From: Branchiostoma belcheri
Lineage: Eukaryota; Chordata; Leptocardii; Amphioxiformes; Branchiostomatidae
Reading direction: 5' to 3'
Assembly (NCBI RefSeq): GCF_001625305.1
Contig: NW_017804032.1
Location: 852,017 to 916,016 of the forward strand
DNA: 64,000 nucleotides
The translations under genes were made by a program, and so were the position numbers. The stretch's first letter is position 1, and each line of letters starts with the position of its first letter. The notes under the pieces are model-generated. The model did not search any database and was not told the DNA's origin. It saw nothing but the letters and a program-made list of their open reading frames with translations. Shown here piece after piece: positions 35,201-45,511 of the stretch.

Positions 35201-38200
35201 GTTGGGACATCATAACTAGAGTTACTAGTAGATCTTCAAAGGCTACATGTAGGTGTAACAAAGTCGTTTGGTGTAATGTAACCAGCTGCTGCTACGCCAT
35301 TTGCCTGCAAACCTGGTGTGTTATATGCCGAGGAGCAGTTATACCGGCTATACAGACAGTACAGTTATACAGAAAAAAGGATTTCAAACCCTGGCAGTAC
35401 TCTTACCTCCTCTTGTACCCCACTGCTGCTGGTGAGTTTACTGCCGTCTGTGATCGTCACAACCATGGCAGGCTCCAGGAAAAATGGGTTCCTTCCCTAC
35501 ACAAGGACAGATCAAACACAGAACATAGCATGTCACATCACTTTCTAAAAGAGAATGCTATCTTAATGGTTTCTGTAATACATTTTTGTATAGAGATATT
35601 TTCAAACATAGGGGTCATCCAATGTACTTATCTGGGATACTGGTGGTGCTTGGTTTCAGAATAGTCGAGTTATATCATCTGTCTCAGTATTTCATTGTTT
35701 GTATATAAACTACAAAATCTGTTGTTTCTACAATAAAGTACTGCAAATTGCAAATGTTGGCTTTGATGACTGAATGGTTAGGTTATATATAGACACAGGA
35801 TTGAGAAGTCACAGTTGGATTCCTGTCATTCCTGGCTGGATGTACATATTGTGTCCTTAAAGGAAAGGCACTTAACATCAATCAACAGGATAGAGGCAAA
35901 CGACGGGCTGCCAGCAAGCCTCAGCATAATATGCCATTGATGTAACACGTCTAGCCTTCGGAAGACAGGGAACAACAGACACTAAACCTGATATTGAGTG
36001 TCACTGACCTGTCCATAGTTGTCGATCCCTGACACGAGCCTGTTCAGGTTGAGCAGGTCGAAGGCCTGTTTGAGAGCCTGTCCCATGGTGGTCATCCCCG
36101 TGGCCTGTAGATTCTTCAACTCATTCATGAACGCCACATGATTCTCCTTCCACCCAGCCTGTGTAAAACACGATGAACTTTATCAGAAACTACATCTGTA
36201 GCATACATGCAGATCATGACATATCAAAAGTATCATTTTAAGGTCTCATCAAGACCTACCCACCTACCAAATATCAAGACAATCCACATAAGCCTTCTTG
36301 AGTTGTGTTCACAGACAGACACATACACACACGGTTCCGAAAAAATAACCTTCTGGACACATCAATATAAAACAAATCATCTTCCATCTCTGCAACTGCA
36401 TTTGAATAAATACTAGTCAGCATGGAATTTGTCTGATTTATAATTCATAAAGTTAGCACCTAAAAAAAGCTCTTCATTCAATCCATGTAATTTACATAAC
36501 CTACTTGATGTAACATTCAATCCATGTAACTTACATAACATAACATACCTGATATGACATGCATAACCTTACTCTGAAGTTAATACTAAAGGCAACTAGT
36601 TTTGTGTAAAGATTGCATCCCACAGTTATAACATTTGATAAGTAAGCTATAATGTTGAAGATGTAACATTACTAGGATTCTAGTAGGAAACACAGATCTA
36701 TCGAAATCGCAACATCATTTTAAATCACTAAACCAATCAGTATCTAATGCCATTTTCTAATCTAAAACTGATCACGTACAAATGTAAAACCCCAGACAAT
36801 TCAGACTCTTCATCATGCCCGAGACTGTTCCCCATAAACATAATATTAATGGTCTGAAAACTCTGTGCATGTAACAGCATGCTTCCATTGAAATTCAATA
36901 AGGTATATATGGAGGAAGGGGTCTTCAATGTACATGTACATGTTTGTAAATGTAATTGGGAAATAAACAGTGATTTTCATACTTACTAATTAGAGTTTTA
37001 AGGATCAATTGTATTTCTGAGAATTTTGACTGTTAGACATTCAGTGTTTGGCATACAGATATAATCACCATAATAAGGTAAAATGTTATTGTCTGGTGGA
37101 TATGTTTCAAAAATAACAAGCACCAAGAGATCTTCCAGTAACAATCATTGATTGAACAATGTGTATGAATAATATAGCAGTAAAATTTCCCAATCAATTT
37201 TTTTAAAAGTTATGATCAGCAAAGTTTCATCTTCGGATAATTTTCTGTAGCCTTGGCTACTACAATTGAGTGTGTGAGATTTGGTCTGGGGCTTGACGGT
37301 AGAATGACCTACAACATGTTTTGATGTAAGTCTGGGGATGGGTAATCTGCACATGAAAAAATTGCGTGTGAAAAATCTGTGTGTAAAAATATGCAAATTA
37401 GCTGATTCCGAAGGGATTCAAACTTTCAAACACAAATTTCAGGAAACAGATGGAAAATCATACCACGGGACAACAATTTCCTGCCTAAGAATTTGGTGCA
37501 TACACCCGGTATTTTCTAACATATTTCAGGGACTTTTCTTTTTCATGTGCAAGTTTTTCACACGCAAAATTTTTTACACACAGAAAATCCATTCCCTAAT
37601 AGCCTGTAATCCATCTGTGAATGCTGTGTCTCTGCTCCGTTCATCCGCTCTGCCCTCACAGAGCGGAGGAACAGAGCAGAGGAACAGAGCGGAGACACAG
37701 CCTTAACAGATGGATTCCAGGCTAATTCCCTAAGTCTGAGGAATCTGAAGACGATCATCTTTAAAATCTTGTACGGAAATTTCAACAAAATTTCTGCAAC
37801 TTTAACAATCTTTTTATTTGAAATATTTAATTTCTTTTTTTTTTTAATGTCTTCTTCCTGGATAGTGAGTGAGTGTGAGTGCAAAGGATATCTAGTTATA
37901 GATCTCATGTTTTGTTATTAAAAATTATAATAAAAAGAATGGTGTTTTCCCAAATCTATCAGGAACAACTAATTTACAAATTGCTACCTAACTCTGAAAA
38001 ATTCCATGAATGTTATTGGATTGTCAACATTAAATTACCATTATTATTCATGACAATTCAGACAAGAGAATTAAGATTTGTTTGCGAAGTAAAAAAATAA
38101 ATGTTACAACAATAACATTAGAAACCTTTATTTTCGTCGATAACATAATATTCTAGCACTCCACCGTTGTTGAAAGTGGAATCTGAATAATATTTCAGAT

Positions 38201-38767
38201 AAGAGATCTCAAGACAGTTATTTGAATAATTTATGCAAACTTTCTCATGTGACATGCAAATATTACACCCAGAATGCACTGCAAAGGAGAAGGAATCAAG
38301 ATGTCGTCGGTGCTGGACGGTCTGTGCCAGGAGAGCTCCAGATTTTCCCGTTGATTCTGACGTCGTTTCCCGCCTGGAAACCCCGTAAGGAGGAGATCTT
38401 GCGACTTTCCTGTCTGCGGGACCCTTCTGTGGGGAAACTGGGCGGAGAAGCCTTCCAGAATCGGTAACAAAACTCAAAAGAAACTAACCTTTATGGCGGC
38501 CGGAGGGTCTTCAAATGACACCAGCATGTATCGGTCAGCCCTCGAGCCAGGATCCCGCTGGCGCAACTGCAACACAAGTGACAATCGAATTTTACTGTCG
38601 AATGAACCTATGGTGGAATAAAAATCAGAAATACGACCAATCACGTCGGTGTTTACCTTTAGAAAGGTTTCCACTGCGCCCTTTGCTACGTCCAGTAGTG
38701 TCGTGCCCATGTACGTACGTTGATTCATTGACGCAGATGTGTCTATAACGAAGAGTATGATCGGCAT
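23279..38767 (-). CDS. INTS6: Integrator complex subunit 6 (complete, 20 coding exons)
   Basis: Subunit of the nuclear Integrator complex, which cleaves snRNA 3' ends and nascent mRNAs at paused Pol II; INTS6 helps recruit PP2A. Exons (5' to 3'): 38767-38657, 38566-38489, 36158-36009, 35496-35407, 34939-34753, 32917-32795, 31194-31111, 30614-30433, 29932-29780, 29220-29088, 28643-28549, 28197-28087, 27506-27427, 27229-27028, 26619-26556, 25689-25547, 25021-24928, 24552-24409, 24153-23896, 23523-23279. All join in phase at GT-AG sites to 908 aa (human 887). A VWA domain starts at residue 1 (MPIILFVIDTSASMNQRT, MIDAS DTSAS at 9-13, TITDGS near 127-132). Conserved blocks include SCHKLIYVRPNPKTG, LPFDKYELEPSPLTQFILE and GNYQEYLKK...LHTFGNPFKL. 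The last ~85 residues form the conserved INTS6/SAGE1 C-terminal domain (FRELRRPGRR, EAARFKRRVLIDVLQSF). About 695-800 is low-complexity and poorly conserved. Introns are rich in mobile elements. Confidence 0.97.
23643..23830 (+). mobile_element. tRNA-derived SINE in INTS6 last intron
   Basis: The tRNA-like head has an A-box-like TGGCGTAACGGTAG and a B-box GGGTTCGAACC (about 23699-23709). It is followed by CTTGTGCCCTTGAGAAAAAG, GCACTTAACA, a body shared in altered form with 5.9 kb and 35.9 kb. It is antisense to INTS6. The extent is approximate. Confidence 0.75.
24598..24680 (+). mobile_element. degraded tRNA-like SINE head
   Basis: The sequence TGCTCCAGTGGATAGTCACT followed by GGGAGTTTAAATCC resembles a tRNA A box and a decayed B box. 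It lies in the INTS6 intron between exons 17 and 18. Confidence 0.45.
25370..25535 (+). repeat. dispersed repeat ending CTTGGCGAAGGTAA
   Basis: The body CATCTACCGAATATCAAGAC, a GTTATCGTGTT segment, ACAGACACACAC and the end ACCTTCTTGGCGAAGGTAA are seen. A relative is at 36235-36355, and the reverse complement of the end is at 9118. It stops just before INTS6 exon 16. Confidence 0.7.
25735..26010 (+). mobile_element. GTATTTCAAGCCCT-family element, full copy
   Basis: This starts with a variant of AGGGCTCGAAATAC, continues TTTTTCTGCATACCTGCACT, and ends GTATTTCAAGCCCT, roughly the inverse of the start. Internal landmarks are GGATCATACTAAAAACTG, AAAAATCCACATACA and AGACATCAGAAATACC. It has no coding capacity. 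Seven full or partial copies occur between 25 and 53 kb. Confidence 0.8.
26148..26521. mobile_element. Harbinger-like MITE, 368 bp, TTA target duplication
   Basis: The left end GGCCACACCAATTTAATTTG at 26151 and onward to TTCTCGGATT is a perfect inverted match, 34 bp long, to the right end finishing TTAAATTGGTGTGGCC at 26518. The flanks TTA (26148-26150) and TTA (26519-26521) form a 3-bp target-site duplication, typical of the PIF/Harbinger superfamily. It lies in the INTS6 intron just after exon 15. The interior has opposed A- and T-runs and no transposase. A half copy is at 54192. Confidence 0.88.
26681..26960 (+). repeat. dispersed element with X-box-like palindrome, copy 3
   Basis: The fullest copy: it begins ACTAGAGAAGTAACAGTTGC, has ATGTTTACCTTCGG near its left end, and finishes TTTTCCTTCGGTAAACAT. 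The palindrome GTCACCATGGTGAC is at 26846-26859. It lies between INTS6 exons 14 and 15. Confidence 0.78.
27300..27412 (-). mobile_element. GTATTTCAAGCCCT-family fragment
   Basis: The left end of the family in reverse orientation: GTCTGGTGCAG, ACCAGTACAGGTA, GCATACACAGAAAAAAGTAT and TTCTGAGCCCT. It ends about 15 bp from INTS6 exon 13. Confidence 0.65.
28755..29045 (+). repeat. dispersed repeat, copy B (pair with 10805-11075)
   Basis: It matches 10805-11075 over most of its length in the same orientation (GAAGTGCCAAAATATGACAC, GTTATGTTTGTTTACATTC, GAGGTGGCACCACAAACTGA, AATTTTTGAAGCAAAAATGT). It lies between INTS6 exons 10 and 11. Confidence 0.75.
30207..30362. repeat. CA-rich simple repeat
   Basis: Impure (CA)n with interspersed TACATGGACACACAAACAC units, in the INTS6 intron following exon 8. 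The open frames across it are artefacts of the dinucleotide repeat. Confidence 0.9.
30638..31062. mobile_element. composite of two GTATTTCAAGCCCT-family copies in opposite orientation
   Basis: About 30638-30900 is a nearly full copy in minus orientation (AGGGCTCCAAATAC start, CACCTATGAAATATACATAA centre, CAGCACCAGTGCAGGTATGC near its end). It is followed directly by the right half of a plus copy (AAAAATCCACATACACCTAC to GGATTTCAAGCCCT). It fills most of the INTS6 intron between exons 7 and 8. Confidence 0.75.
31453..31953 (-). other. unexplained 166-codon open frame in INTS6 intron 6
   Basis: This ATG-to-stop frame lies on the same strand as INTS6, inside the intron between exons 6 and 7. 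The N-terminal half has RESRTPRSLDKELILSTFLK and LSSCLKELYCVAHHLEQAQ; the C-terminal third is rich in F, S, Y and C and looks non-coding. No domain, splice role or promoter is recognised. Most likely it is a chance frame or the relic of an insertion. Confidence 0.2.
34331..34790 (-). repeat. 40-bp tandem array copied from the INTS6 exon 5 splice donor
   Basis: Eleven units of 39-40 bp (CACAGAACAGAGATCTCTCC plus ACTCACCTCCTGTGATCT on the plus strand) run straight out of the 3' end of INTS6 exon 5. Read on the minus strand, each unit is a copy of the last exonic bases (TGTGAGATCACAGGAG) and the 5' splice site (GTGAGTGGAG). Eight units, including the authentic one at 34752, keep GTGAGT. Three (second, seventh and tenth along the plus strand) have CTCCCCACTG in place of CTCACCTCCTG and lose it. 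The array fills the start of intron 5. Confidence 0.93.
35758..35960 (+). mobile_element. degraded tRNA-derived SINE
   Basis: The tRNA-like head (GATGACTGAATGGTTAGGTT, then CAGTTGGATTCCTGTC in the B-box position) is followed by TGTGTCCTTAAAGGAAAGGC and ACTTAACATCA, the same kind of body as the SINEs at 5.9 and 23.7 kb. It lies between INTS6 exons 3 and 4. Confidence 0.6.
36235..36355 (+). repeat. dispersed repeat, relative of 25370-25535
   Basis: The shared body is CCTACCAAATATCAAGACAA, a GAGTTGTGTTCACAGACAGA segment and GAAAAAATAACCTTCT. It lies between INTS6 exons 2 and 3. Confidence 0.65.
37330..37733. mobile_element. element with subterminal 15-bp modules, interrupted by a hairpin insertion
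   Basis: The left end (37340-37395) holds three modules: GCACATGAAAAA, GCGTGTGAAAAA and TGTGTGTAAAAA. The right end (37545-37590) holds the same modules in inverse orientation, so the ends are mutual inverted repeats. The right terminal ATTCCCTAA is duplicated around the 37600-37724 hairpin. It lies in INTS6 intron 2. Confidence 0.6.
37600..37724. mobile_element. 125-bp hairpin MITE with 9-bp target duplication
   Basis: The arms TAGCCTGTAATCCATCTGTG...(37600-37642) and its inverse ending GATGGATTCCAGGCTA (37682-37724) form a near-complete hairpin with a short loop of GAGCGGAGG-type sequence. ATTCCCTAA at 37591-37599 and again at 37725-37733 is a 9-bp target-site duplication, a length typical of Mutator-like elements. 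Confidence 0.85.
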
Positions 38768-39090
38768 GATTATCAGAGAGTGGGGGAGAAGCCCTAGGGC
38801 CCCGATCTACCGCGCCTCTGACTCAGAAATCCACCCTGTTTGCGAGGGGTACGACACAGACCCCTCCTGCTCAAGATGGCTGGCGCCTCTGGCAGGCTGG
38901 TTGCTGTTCCTGCTCGAGCACAACACGCCACGACGGGTGGTCACGTGATCCTCCCGCCATCACCGCCCTCATTGGTTAGATCACCGCTACCGTAAAACTG
39001 CATGCCTTTGCGTCGCACCCCCGGATTGGCCAAAATACGCCATCTCCTACAAAATGTCGCCGCTACAAACACTCAGAGCAGCCAATTAAT
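38768..39090 (-). promoter_or_regulatory. INTS6 promoter region
   Basis: GC-rich sequence just upstream of the INTS6 ATG. Seen are an AAGATGGC YY1-type motif (about 38873, plus strand), a CACGTG E-box within GGTCACGTGATC (about 38940), and two CCAAT boxes in minus orientation (ATTGG at about 38972 and about 39025). No TATA box is placed near the start. The motif mix fits a housekeeping promoter; the start site is not determined. Confidence 0.6.
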
Positions 39091-42000
39091 ACTTTACTGA
39101 AGTCTACTTGAAGTTCTGGTGAAATAGGGCAAAACTGGTACCAGTTTTAGTGTAACATATTGTGTAGGATGAATTCAGAAATGTACGGTAAAAATTTGCA
39201 TACAGACCATAATATGCGAGACTATAAGAACCTTTGTGCCACCATTGTCGTCCTCTTTCGTCCCGATGTGTGCAGCGATGTAAACGTTCTATGAGACTTT
39301 GAGACGTCTGCGTGATAATAATTGTGACTTTTACACAACTTTCATGTTTATAATAGCATGCCTCATAGGTAGTTACCCTTGCAAACCTACTGACACTTAA
39401 AATATCTCCCTGTTGCTTGACTTTGTGACAGAAATGACACAACTCGATTCATGATTCTGTGAGGAAGTCAATGGGTGTAACCCACTACTTAGCATTTGTT
39501 TACAGAGGGCACGTTGCATGCTGATTTACCGGGCTACTGAACACTAGCCAAGGGGCGAATCAGTCCGTCTCAGCGACTGTGTGGACGTACATACCAAGGG
39601 CATTATTGTATTATTTCATAGGTTGGGGTACCGCAAGGGTGTTACTACTAACGTTAAGTGCAGTGAGAGTCCAATGATACACAAAGGACAAGTGATTATG
39701 AGGAAGTGTCTGCATACGTCATCGCATGGACAAAAATTATATCATTGGTCACAGAAATCACCTCAACGATTTGAACTTCTAATGTTTATCAAACTTAATG
39801 GAAAGGGCACAAAAATCTTACGAGAGAGAAAATCAGCTTGCTACCTGATTTCCAAGTTATGAATAATTTGTCAGGAAAGTCGATTATAAAGGTGCTGTCA
39901 GTGATAATTTTGGGTTTTCAACAGCAACATACATGCAATGGCATTGGGGGCGTTTCTGACCCAAGGGAGGATGTATTATGTAAATTGTACCAACAAGTTA
40001 CCATCCTAAAAGTCATAAATGTGATTATAATGCCACATATTGCAGTGCACACTGTTGTTTGCAATTGATTGACAGTCAAAATCTGTACTGTAACTCCAAT
40101 GCACCTTTTCAAGTCCAATGCACAAGTCCATCTTTAATTCACGGAGAACGAAGTGTCCAGTTTTCAAGTAAATAAGGAGTTCATTATAATGTATAATACA
40201 TTACAAGTACTAAGTTGTTTTTTTTCTATCTGTACTTGTCCATCTGTGCTTGAAGACTGGCCCTCCCCAGGTCTTGTAACACATAGTCAAACTTGGTCCA
40301 GTGACCAAGTCCATAAAACGACCATCGGTTCAAGACGACCGGTTTTTGCCGGTCCCGAATATACTAGTATGCATTTGTGCAATACCCGGTGGCTAGCATT
40401 GTGAACTAGCATTGTGAACAGAGTCATCATATTATAACACCTACTAAAACTTAGGTCAGTGCTACCCATATTTACATAGTGCTGCTTGTCCCCCAGGCTG
40501 TGCCAACATTGCCAGAACTACAGAGAAAACCTCACGATCACAGGATCAATAGTAGTTGTTTACTCTTGCATGTGTGTATACTGTACCTGCCAATCTTCTT
40601 GAGCATGGGTGATTCTGAGTTGACCATTTAACCCTGGTTGAGCAGTGTGAACCGCGAAAACAAAGCATAAAACAACATTGGTGTTGTTATGTTTGGACAA
40701 CATGAAGAGATAAACATTGCACCACTGGGCACGGTTCCTGTATTTCACAGCAAGTGGGAAGTTCTAGTGCTGAGAGGCATTGCACAGCAAGTTTTAACAT
40801 TGATTTTAGCCTCGAGGCTTAAGTATTTCTTTAAGTTTGAACTTGGCTGGTTCTTTGACAGTAGTACATACCATTTCAGAAATGTAGTTTTGGAAGAGGA
40901 ATGCAGACAGGGCTATACCAAATTCCCTGGGCTTGATCAGTGCTGGCTATTAGATTGAAACAGGTTGTTGATTTGACCCGGCCATTGAAGAACCTTTCTA
41001 GCTGTGATAACAATGTTCATGCCAAACATGACCTGGCAGGCCCTGCAGCTAGTTAGCCAAATTCAGACCTCAACCATGTGCATCAGGTGTCCCAAAATGT
41101 CAGCAACCCAGATAACTACAGGATCTGCTTTACTCTGTAATTGTAACCATCCAGCTCAAGGTACAGGAACAGCACTCTCCATTTAGCGTTCTATTCAACC
41201 CTCCCAGTTCAAGGGCATTACAATCAACTCATGAGTCGCTTTACAGTGTCATTGAAAAGTATTAGTGTATTCCTCAAATGTCTTCAAGGTGACGTCAAGG
41301 TCAGTTAGTATGGATGACTGACAGTGTGGGGTGAACAGTACAATTTGTGCTGATCAGTACTGTAAATGTTGACATATTTGCTGTACTAGTGGTTTTAAGT
41401 GAAATCATTACAACAGTAAAGTTAGAGTGAACAGTACAGATTCTCTGTCAGCAATACTATAAAGTACACTCACGTACAGCGAACATCAAACACTGCGAAT
41501 GCCTCCTTTTTCCCCCTGCGGCAAAATCAGTACCTTCAGACTTTATTTAACAAATTTACAGTATGGTGTAATTCAGATTTATGAGTGTAAGTGTCACAAA
41601 ATTATTCTAAAATGTCAGGTAATTTGCATATGTATGGAGGAGGGGCTGTCTGGGCCAACCCTGAGAATGCCATTTTCCAAAAATATTCAAAATACCTGTA
41701 CAATCATGGCTTGTGGAGTTGTTGTTTTTTTGTCCCCAAAAATAGCCTTGTATGTACCTGTCATTGAGTATCTAAGAACTCTAAAGCATCGGCAAAGGGC
41801 ACCTTGTCTAATTAATGGTATATGTGCCATGATTTTAGTATCTCTGTCAACATAGTCCATCAATTTAAGGAATTGGCTTCAGGAAAAGGAATTGGACTCC
41901 ATCCCAGTAGTTATTAGTCAGGACAAATGTAAGTCATACATACAAGGCAGGGAATATATCATTATGTACCTGTTCGAATACATGTAGATATTACCCGGCA

Positions 42001-43965
42001 CTATATGTTCTGCATCACAATATTGTTTGTCACACATGTATGTATGACATATACCAATGTAGTGCCTATGTCCTCGCTGAGCCACACACGTGCACACATA
42101 CACAAACACACATCAACCCATACATACATACATGTACATAGTATATCCATACAATTTACTGATGTCAAATTATAGACATACCAGAAATTAGCCTGATGTT
42201 CTTTACGATTTTCCTGCTGAAGTACAATATTGCCACAAACTATGATGCTTGACTAAATTGTATCCCCAAGCAGGGTATACTACATTGTAATTTAGATAAT
42301 GAATAACTAAGTATAATAATATGCATCTCAATGATCAAAGCATTTTCAAATCATCCTCTGAAGACACTGCCTAAAACAGGATAATGTTGATATGCTGACC
42401 CTGATGTACACATGTCAAATACAAGATGGATTGGCACAGCATTAGAGGGCTATAATCACAGCTGGACACATTAATGTATGTCAGAGGGGGATGGAAATGC
42501 ATTAGAGTCTTTGGACTCATCCATTTTGTAAAGTGGCCGAGGGCAACACTTCTAAATGTAATCAGCTCACAGGGCAGGCCTGGTCTGGCTTTTCTCAAGA
42601 GCATGGATGGCCAGTCAGGGCTCAAAATACTTTTTCCTGCATTTACTGAAAATAACCTGCATCAGACAAATTTTGCCTGCACCACTCAGACTTTAGGAAG
42701 CATGTGGATCATACTAATATTGTTCAGAAACCAACGCTGTTATTTCTTTAAATTTATACTTCTTACCAGTACTATAAGATGGTAACACTAACAGTCAATG
42801 CAACATGTAAAAATCCACATACATACACCTATATTTTTAGAGAAACCTGGTACATGCACCAGTGCAGATTTGGTGCAGGTATAGACATCAGAAATACCTG
42901 TGCAGCACCAATTTTACTTTCACAGTATTTCAAGCCCAGTCAGTCTATCATACTGTCATCATGCCAAAAATGGTTCTACAGTTTTAGAAAAAATACATGT
43001 ATAATAGGAAGTTGTGATCTATGTATGTTTGAGACTAAAGGATCAATGCTACTGGTATATTTCTTCGAGTTTTTTGCATCTTATTTCCGCACAAAAATCC
43101 ATAATTTGGACATCAGTGTATAGGAGCAAGATGCAACTTGTCCCATTTTTGTAATCTGGGAATAGTGTTATTATAAAACATTAGCTCAATCTGTTGTGTA
43201 TTTTGGTTTTATACCCTGCCTCTTTTCTAGAATTTAAATGTACAAAAGAACATATGATACATTGTGTAAGTACTAGTGAGTGCCAGAGATGAATCATTAT
43301 TTGTGAATATAGTTTTATTCCTAAAAATCCTTTGACAAAAATATCATGATTTGATATCAAAATTGCTTATTCGCCTGGATCTACCTGGTAAATGCAGGCT
43401 AGGACTTGTATCCCAATGATTAATCCATTTCCACCTGAAAGACCAAACTGAAAACCTCCCTAAAAACCCCTGTGAATGCTTTCCTTAGGTTTGGCCATGC
43501 AAATCTAAGCCCTATACACAAATTCACTTTTTAGTGCCCATGCTTCTACCCGACTACACCTGGAGGCATACCTTGTTGCATTCGGTATTCCCCCGCCGTA
43601 TCCCAGCCCTACCCGACTGTGAGATAACATAGCGTCTACACAGGCAGAGCTTCTGATATTGATAGGCTGTTCTGCACGAAACATAAATCGTATATAAGGA
43701 ACGTTTCGCATCAATCTGACTCACGGCTAATGCTGATATCTGGAGTAGCACACCCCTTGCAGTATTGTAGCTCATAATGACTGCGTAACTGTTGGAATTA
43801 TAATCGCATCTCCTTATTTCGTGGGGACTGGAATCATGCCAACATTTCTAGCCAACCCACAATATCAATCTTGTTTTGAACTGATTTATTTTGAAGTTGA
43901 ATAAAGCACACTAAGGACCTTTTTCAACGAAAAGGGAGAGAGAATGGGGGAAAAAAGGGGAAACA
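39091..43965. other. intergenic spacer between INTS6 and RPP38
   Basis: No exon recognised on either strand. It contains a family element at 42617-42940, microsatellite-like CATACATACATG tracts near 42100, and a GC-richer patch at 43500-43790 that includes TATATAAGG (about 43690) but no recognisable transcript. Confidence 0.5.
42617..42940 (+). mobile_element. GTATTTCAAGCCCT-family element, full copy
   Basis: This runs from GGGCTCAAAATACTTTTTCC to CAGTATTTCAAGCCC. Flanking AGTCA on both sides (before GGGCT and after AGCCC) may be a 5-bp target-site duplication. Internal landmarks are GGATCATACTAATATTG, AAAAATCCACATACATACAC and AGACATCAGAAATACCTG. Confidence 0.8.
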
Positions 43966-44487
43966 AACCTTCCTGCAGACTGACTCTCCTGGCCAATTAT
44001 TCTTCTCTTTTCTCCCAAATTCTATGATCCTTACCCTGTAGGAAGGCCTGGTGGAGGCTAGAACATAGGGTTCTCCCCAAAGTGTAACTACCTGTACATT
44101 GTAAATCTTTCCCCTCTCTCCCACCAAGATTCTAAAAGGATATTCAATCTTAGGTCTGTTACATTTCTTGAAGGTTATTCCCAAAGCTTGCACTGAACAC
44201 TTGAAGCTACAGGGTAATTAAGGAAACCAATATATAAGTGATTGGGAAGTGTCACTAGGAGATATGCTTCAATGGCCGTAAATTGTTCAACTATATAGTC
44301 ATCCATCAAATCCACATCTCAAACTCTGATGAAAGTTATGCCAAAAAAAACAGTCAAGATAAAATATAAAACTAGATAAGATTCTAGTATAGCCTCCACC
44401 GGGCCTTCCTAGGGGGTACGGATTGTTGAATTCAGGTAAAAAAGGGAAGAATAGTTGGCCAGGAGAGTCAGTCCACGGAAGGGTTAA
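43966..44487. mobile_element. foldback element, about 520 bp
   Basis: The left arm ACCTTCCTGCAGACTGACTC then TCCTGGCCAATTATTC pairs with the right arm GAATAGTTGGCCAGGAGAGT then CAGTCCACGGAAGGGTT. An inner pair, GGAAGGCCTGGTGGAGGCTA (about 44041) and TAGCCTCCACCGGGCCTTCC (about 44392), is also inverted. Pairing at matched distances makes the element a long imperfect hairpin. No coding capacity. Confidence 0.8.
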
Positions 44488-45166
44488 TTTTCCGCAAATG
44501 AATTCATGGCTAAACCAATTCTTGCCCCTGTATTTGGCAAAATTTTACATAAATATAAATGTTCTGTTTGATAGAGACTAAAAGGGTACCTACATGTGTA
44601 ATCAGACACCCTTGTTCAGATACCCTTACCCTGTTGCTTGAGTAACTGACTGTTTTTTGGTGTATCTTAATACCTGGATGTCTGATGAAAGTTCATTCTG
44701 TTGCCTGATAAATTCATATATTTCAACTGCATGTCATATCTCCTTTCTTTTAAACCTAACACTACCAGGAAGCAAGTAGACTACAATAATCAAATACAGT
44801 ATAGACGACACTCGACACATACTTATCATGCAAACAAAGCAGTTTCATTAAAGGTATGTCATTAATCATATATCTAGAGTGGATGTGTAAGATGCAATTA
44901 AAGGGGGCACAAAGCAATTCTGATTGCTTAACTGCTCCAGATACATCACAAGTCATCTGTTTTTCTTGGAAAAGTTTATTGCTCAGAATTTCATTTGGGT
45001 TCCTGTCACAGCAAAACATAACAACTGTTACTTGATTTTGTAGGCACCAAATTTTAAGACCAATTCATATTTATGACCAATTTATTCCTGATGTTGAAAG
45101 AATGTCAAACACTTGAAGAAATTTCTCATGTGGGATATGTATTTCAAAGTTAGAATACCACTTCCA

Positions 45167-45467
45167 CAGCTCAAAATCCTTTTTTTCTGCATACTTCAAC
45201 TGGTGCAGGTAACATAGAAAATTACAGGCACCAGACAAATTTTACCTGCACCACTCAGAATTTAGAAAGTATGGATCATACTAAAAACTGCTGTTTCTTT
45301 TATACTTCGTAGGAGATAACAGTGAATGCAGCAAATAAAAATCAATGTACACCTACTTGTATTAACCCAGTGCATGGACTGGTGTAGGTTAGGTGCAGGT
45401 AGAAATACCTGCACAGCCCCAACTTTACCTGCACTAACCTGCATATGCAGGTGGTACTTCAAGCCTT
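45167..45467 (+). mobile_element. GTATTTCAAGCCCT-family element, full copy
   Basis: From CAGCTCAAAATCCTTTTTTT to GGTGGTACTTCAAGCCTTGA. It has the family landmarks GGATCATACTAAAAACTG and AGGTGCAGGTAGAAATACC. It ends only about 45 bp from the RPP38 stop codon, so it probably lies in or next to the 3' UTR. Confidence 0.78.
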
Positions 45468-45511
45468 GACTTCACATTTATCTTACATATGGGTTACCTA
45501 TGGAGACAGGA

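Noticed and set aside
40689..40958. 89-codon plus-strand frame upstream of RPP38's 3' end
   Set aside because: No domain, no splice context; consistent with chance in spacer DNA.
43500..43790. Small RNA or short gene with a TATATAAGG box
   Set aside because: No snRNA, snoRNA or protein signature could be matched; a TATA-like word alone is not enough.
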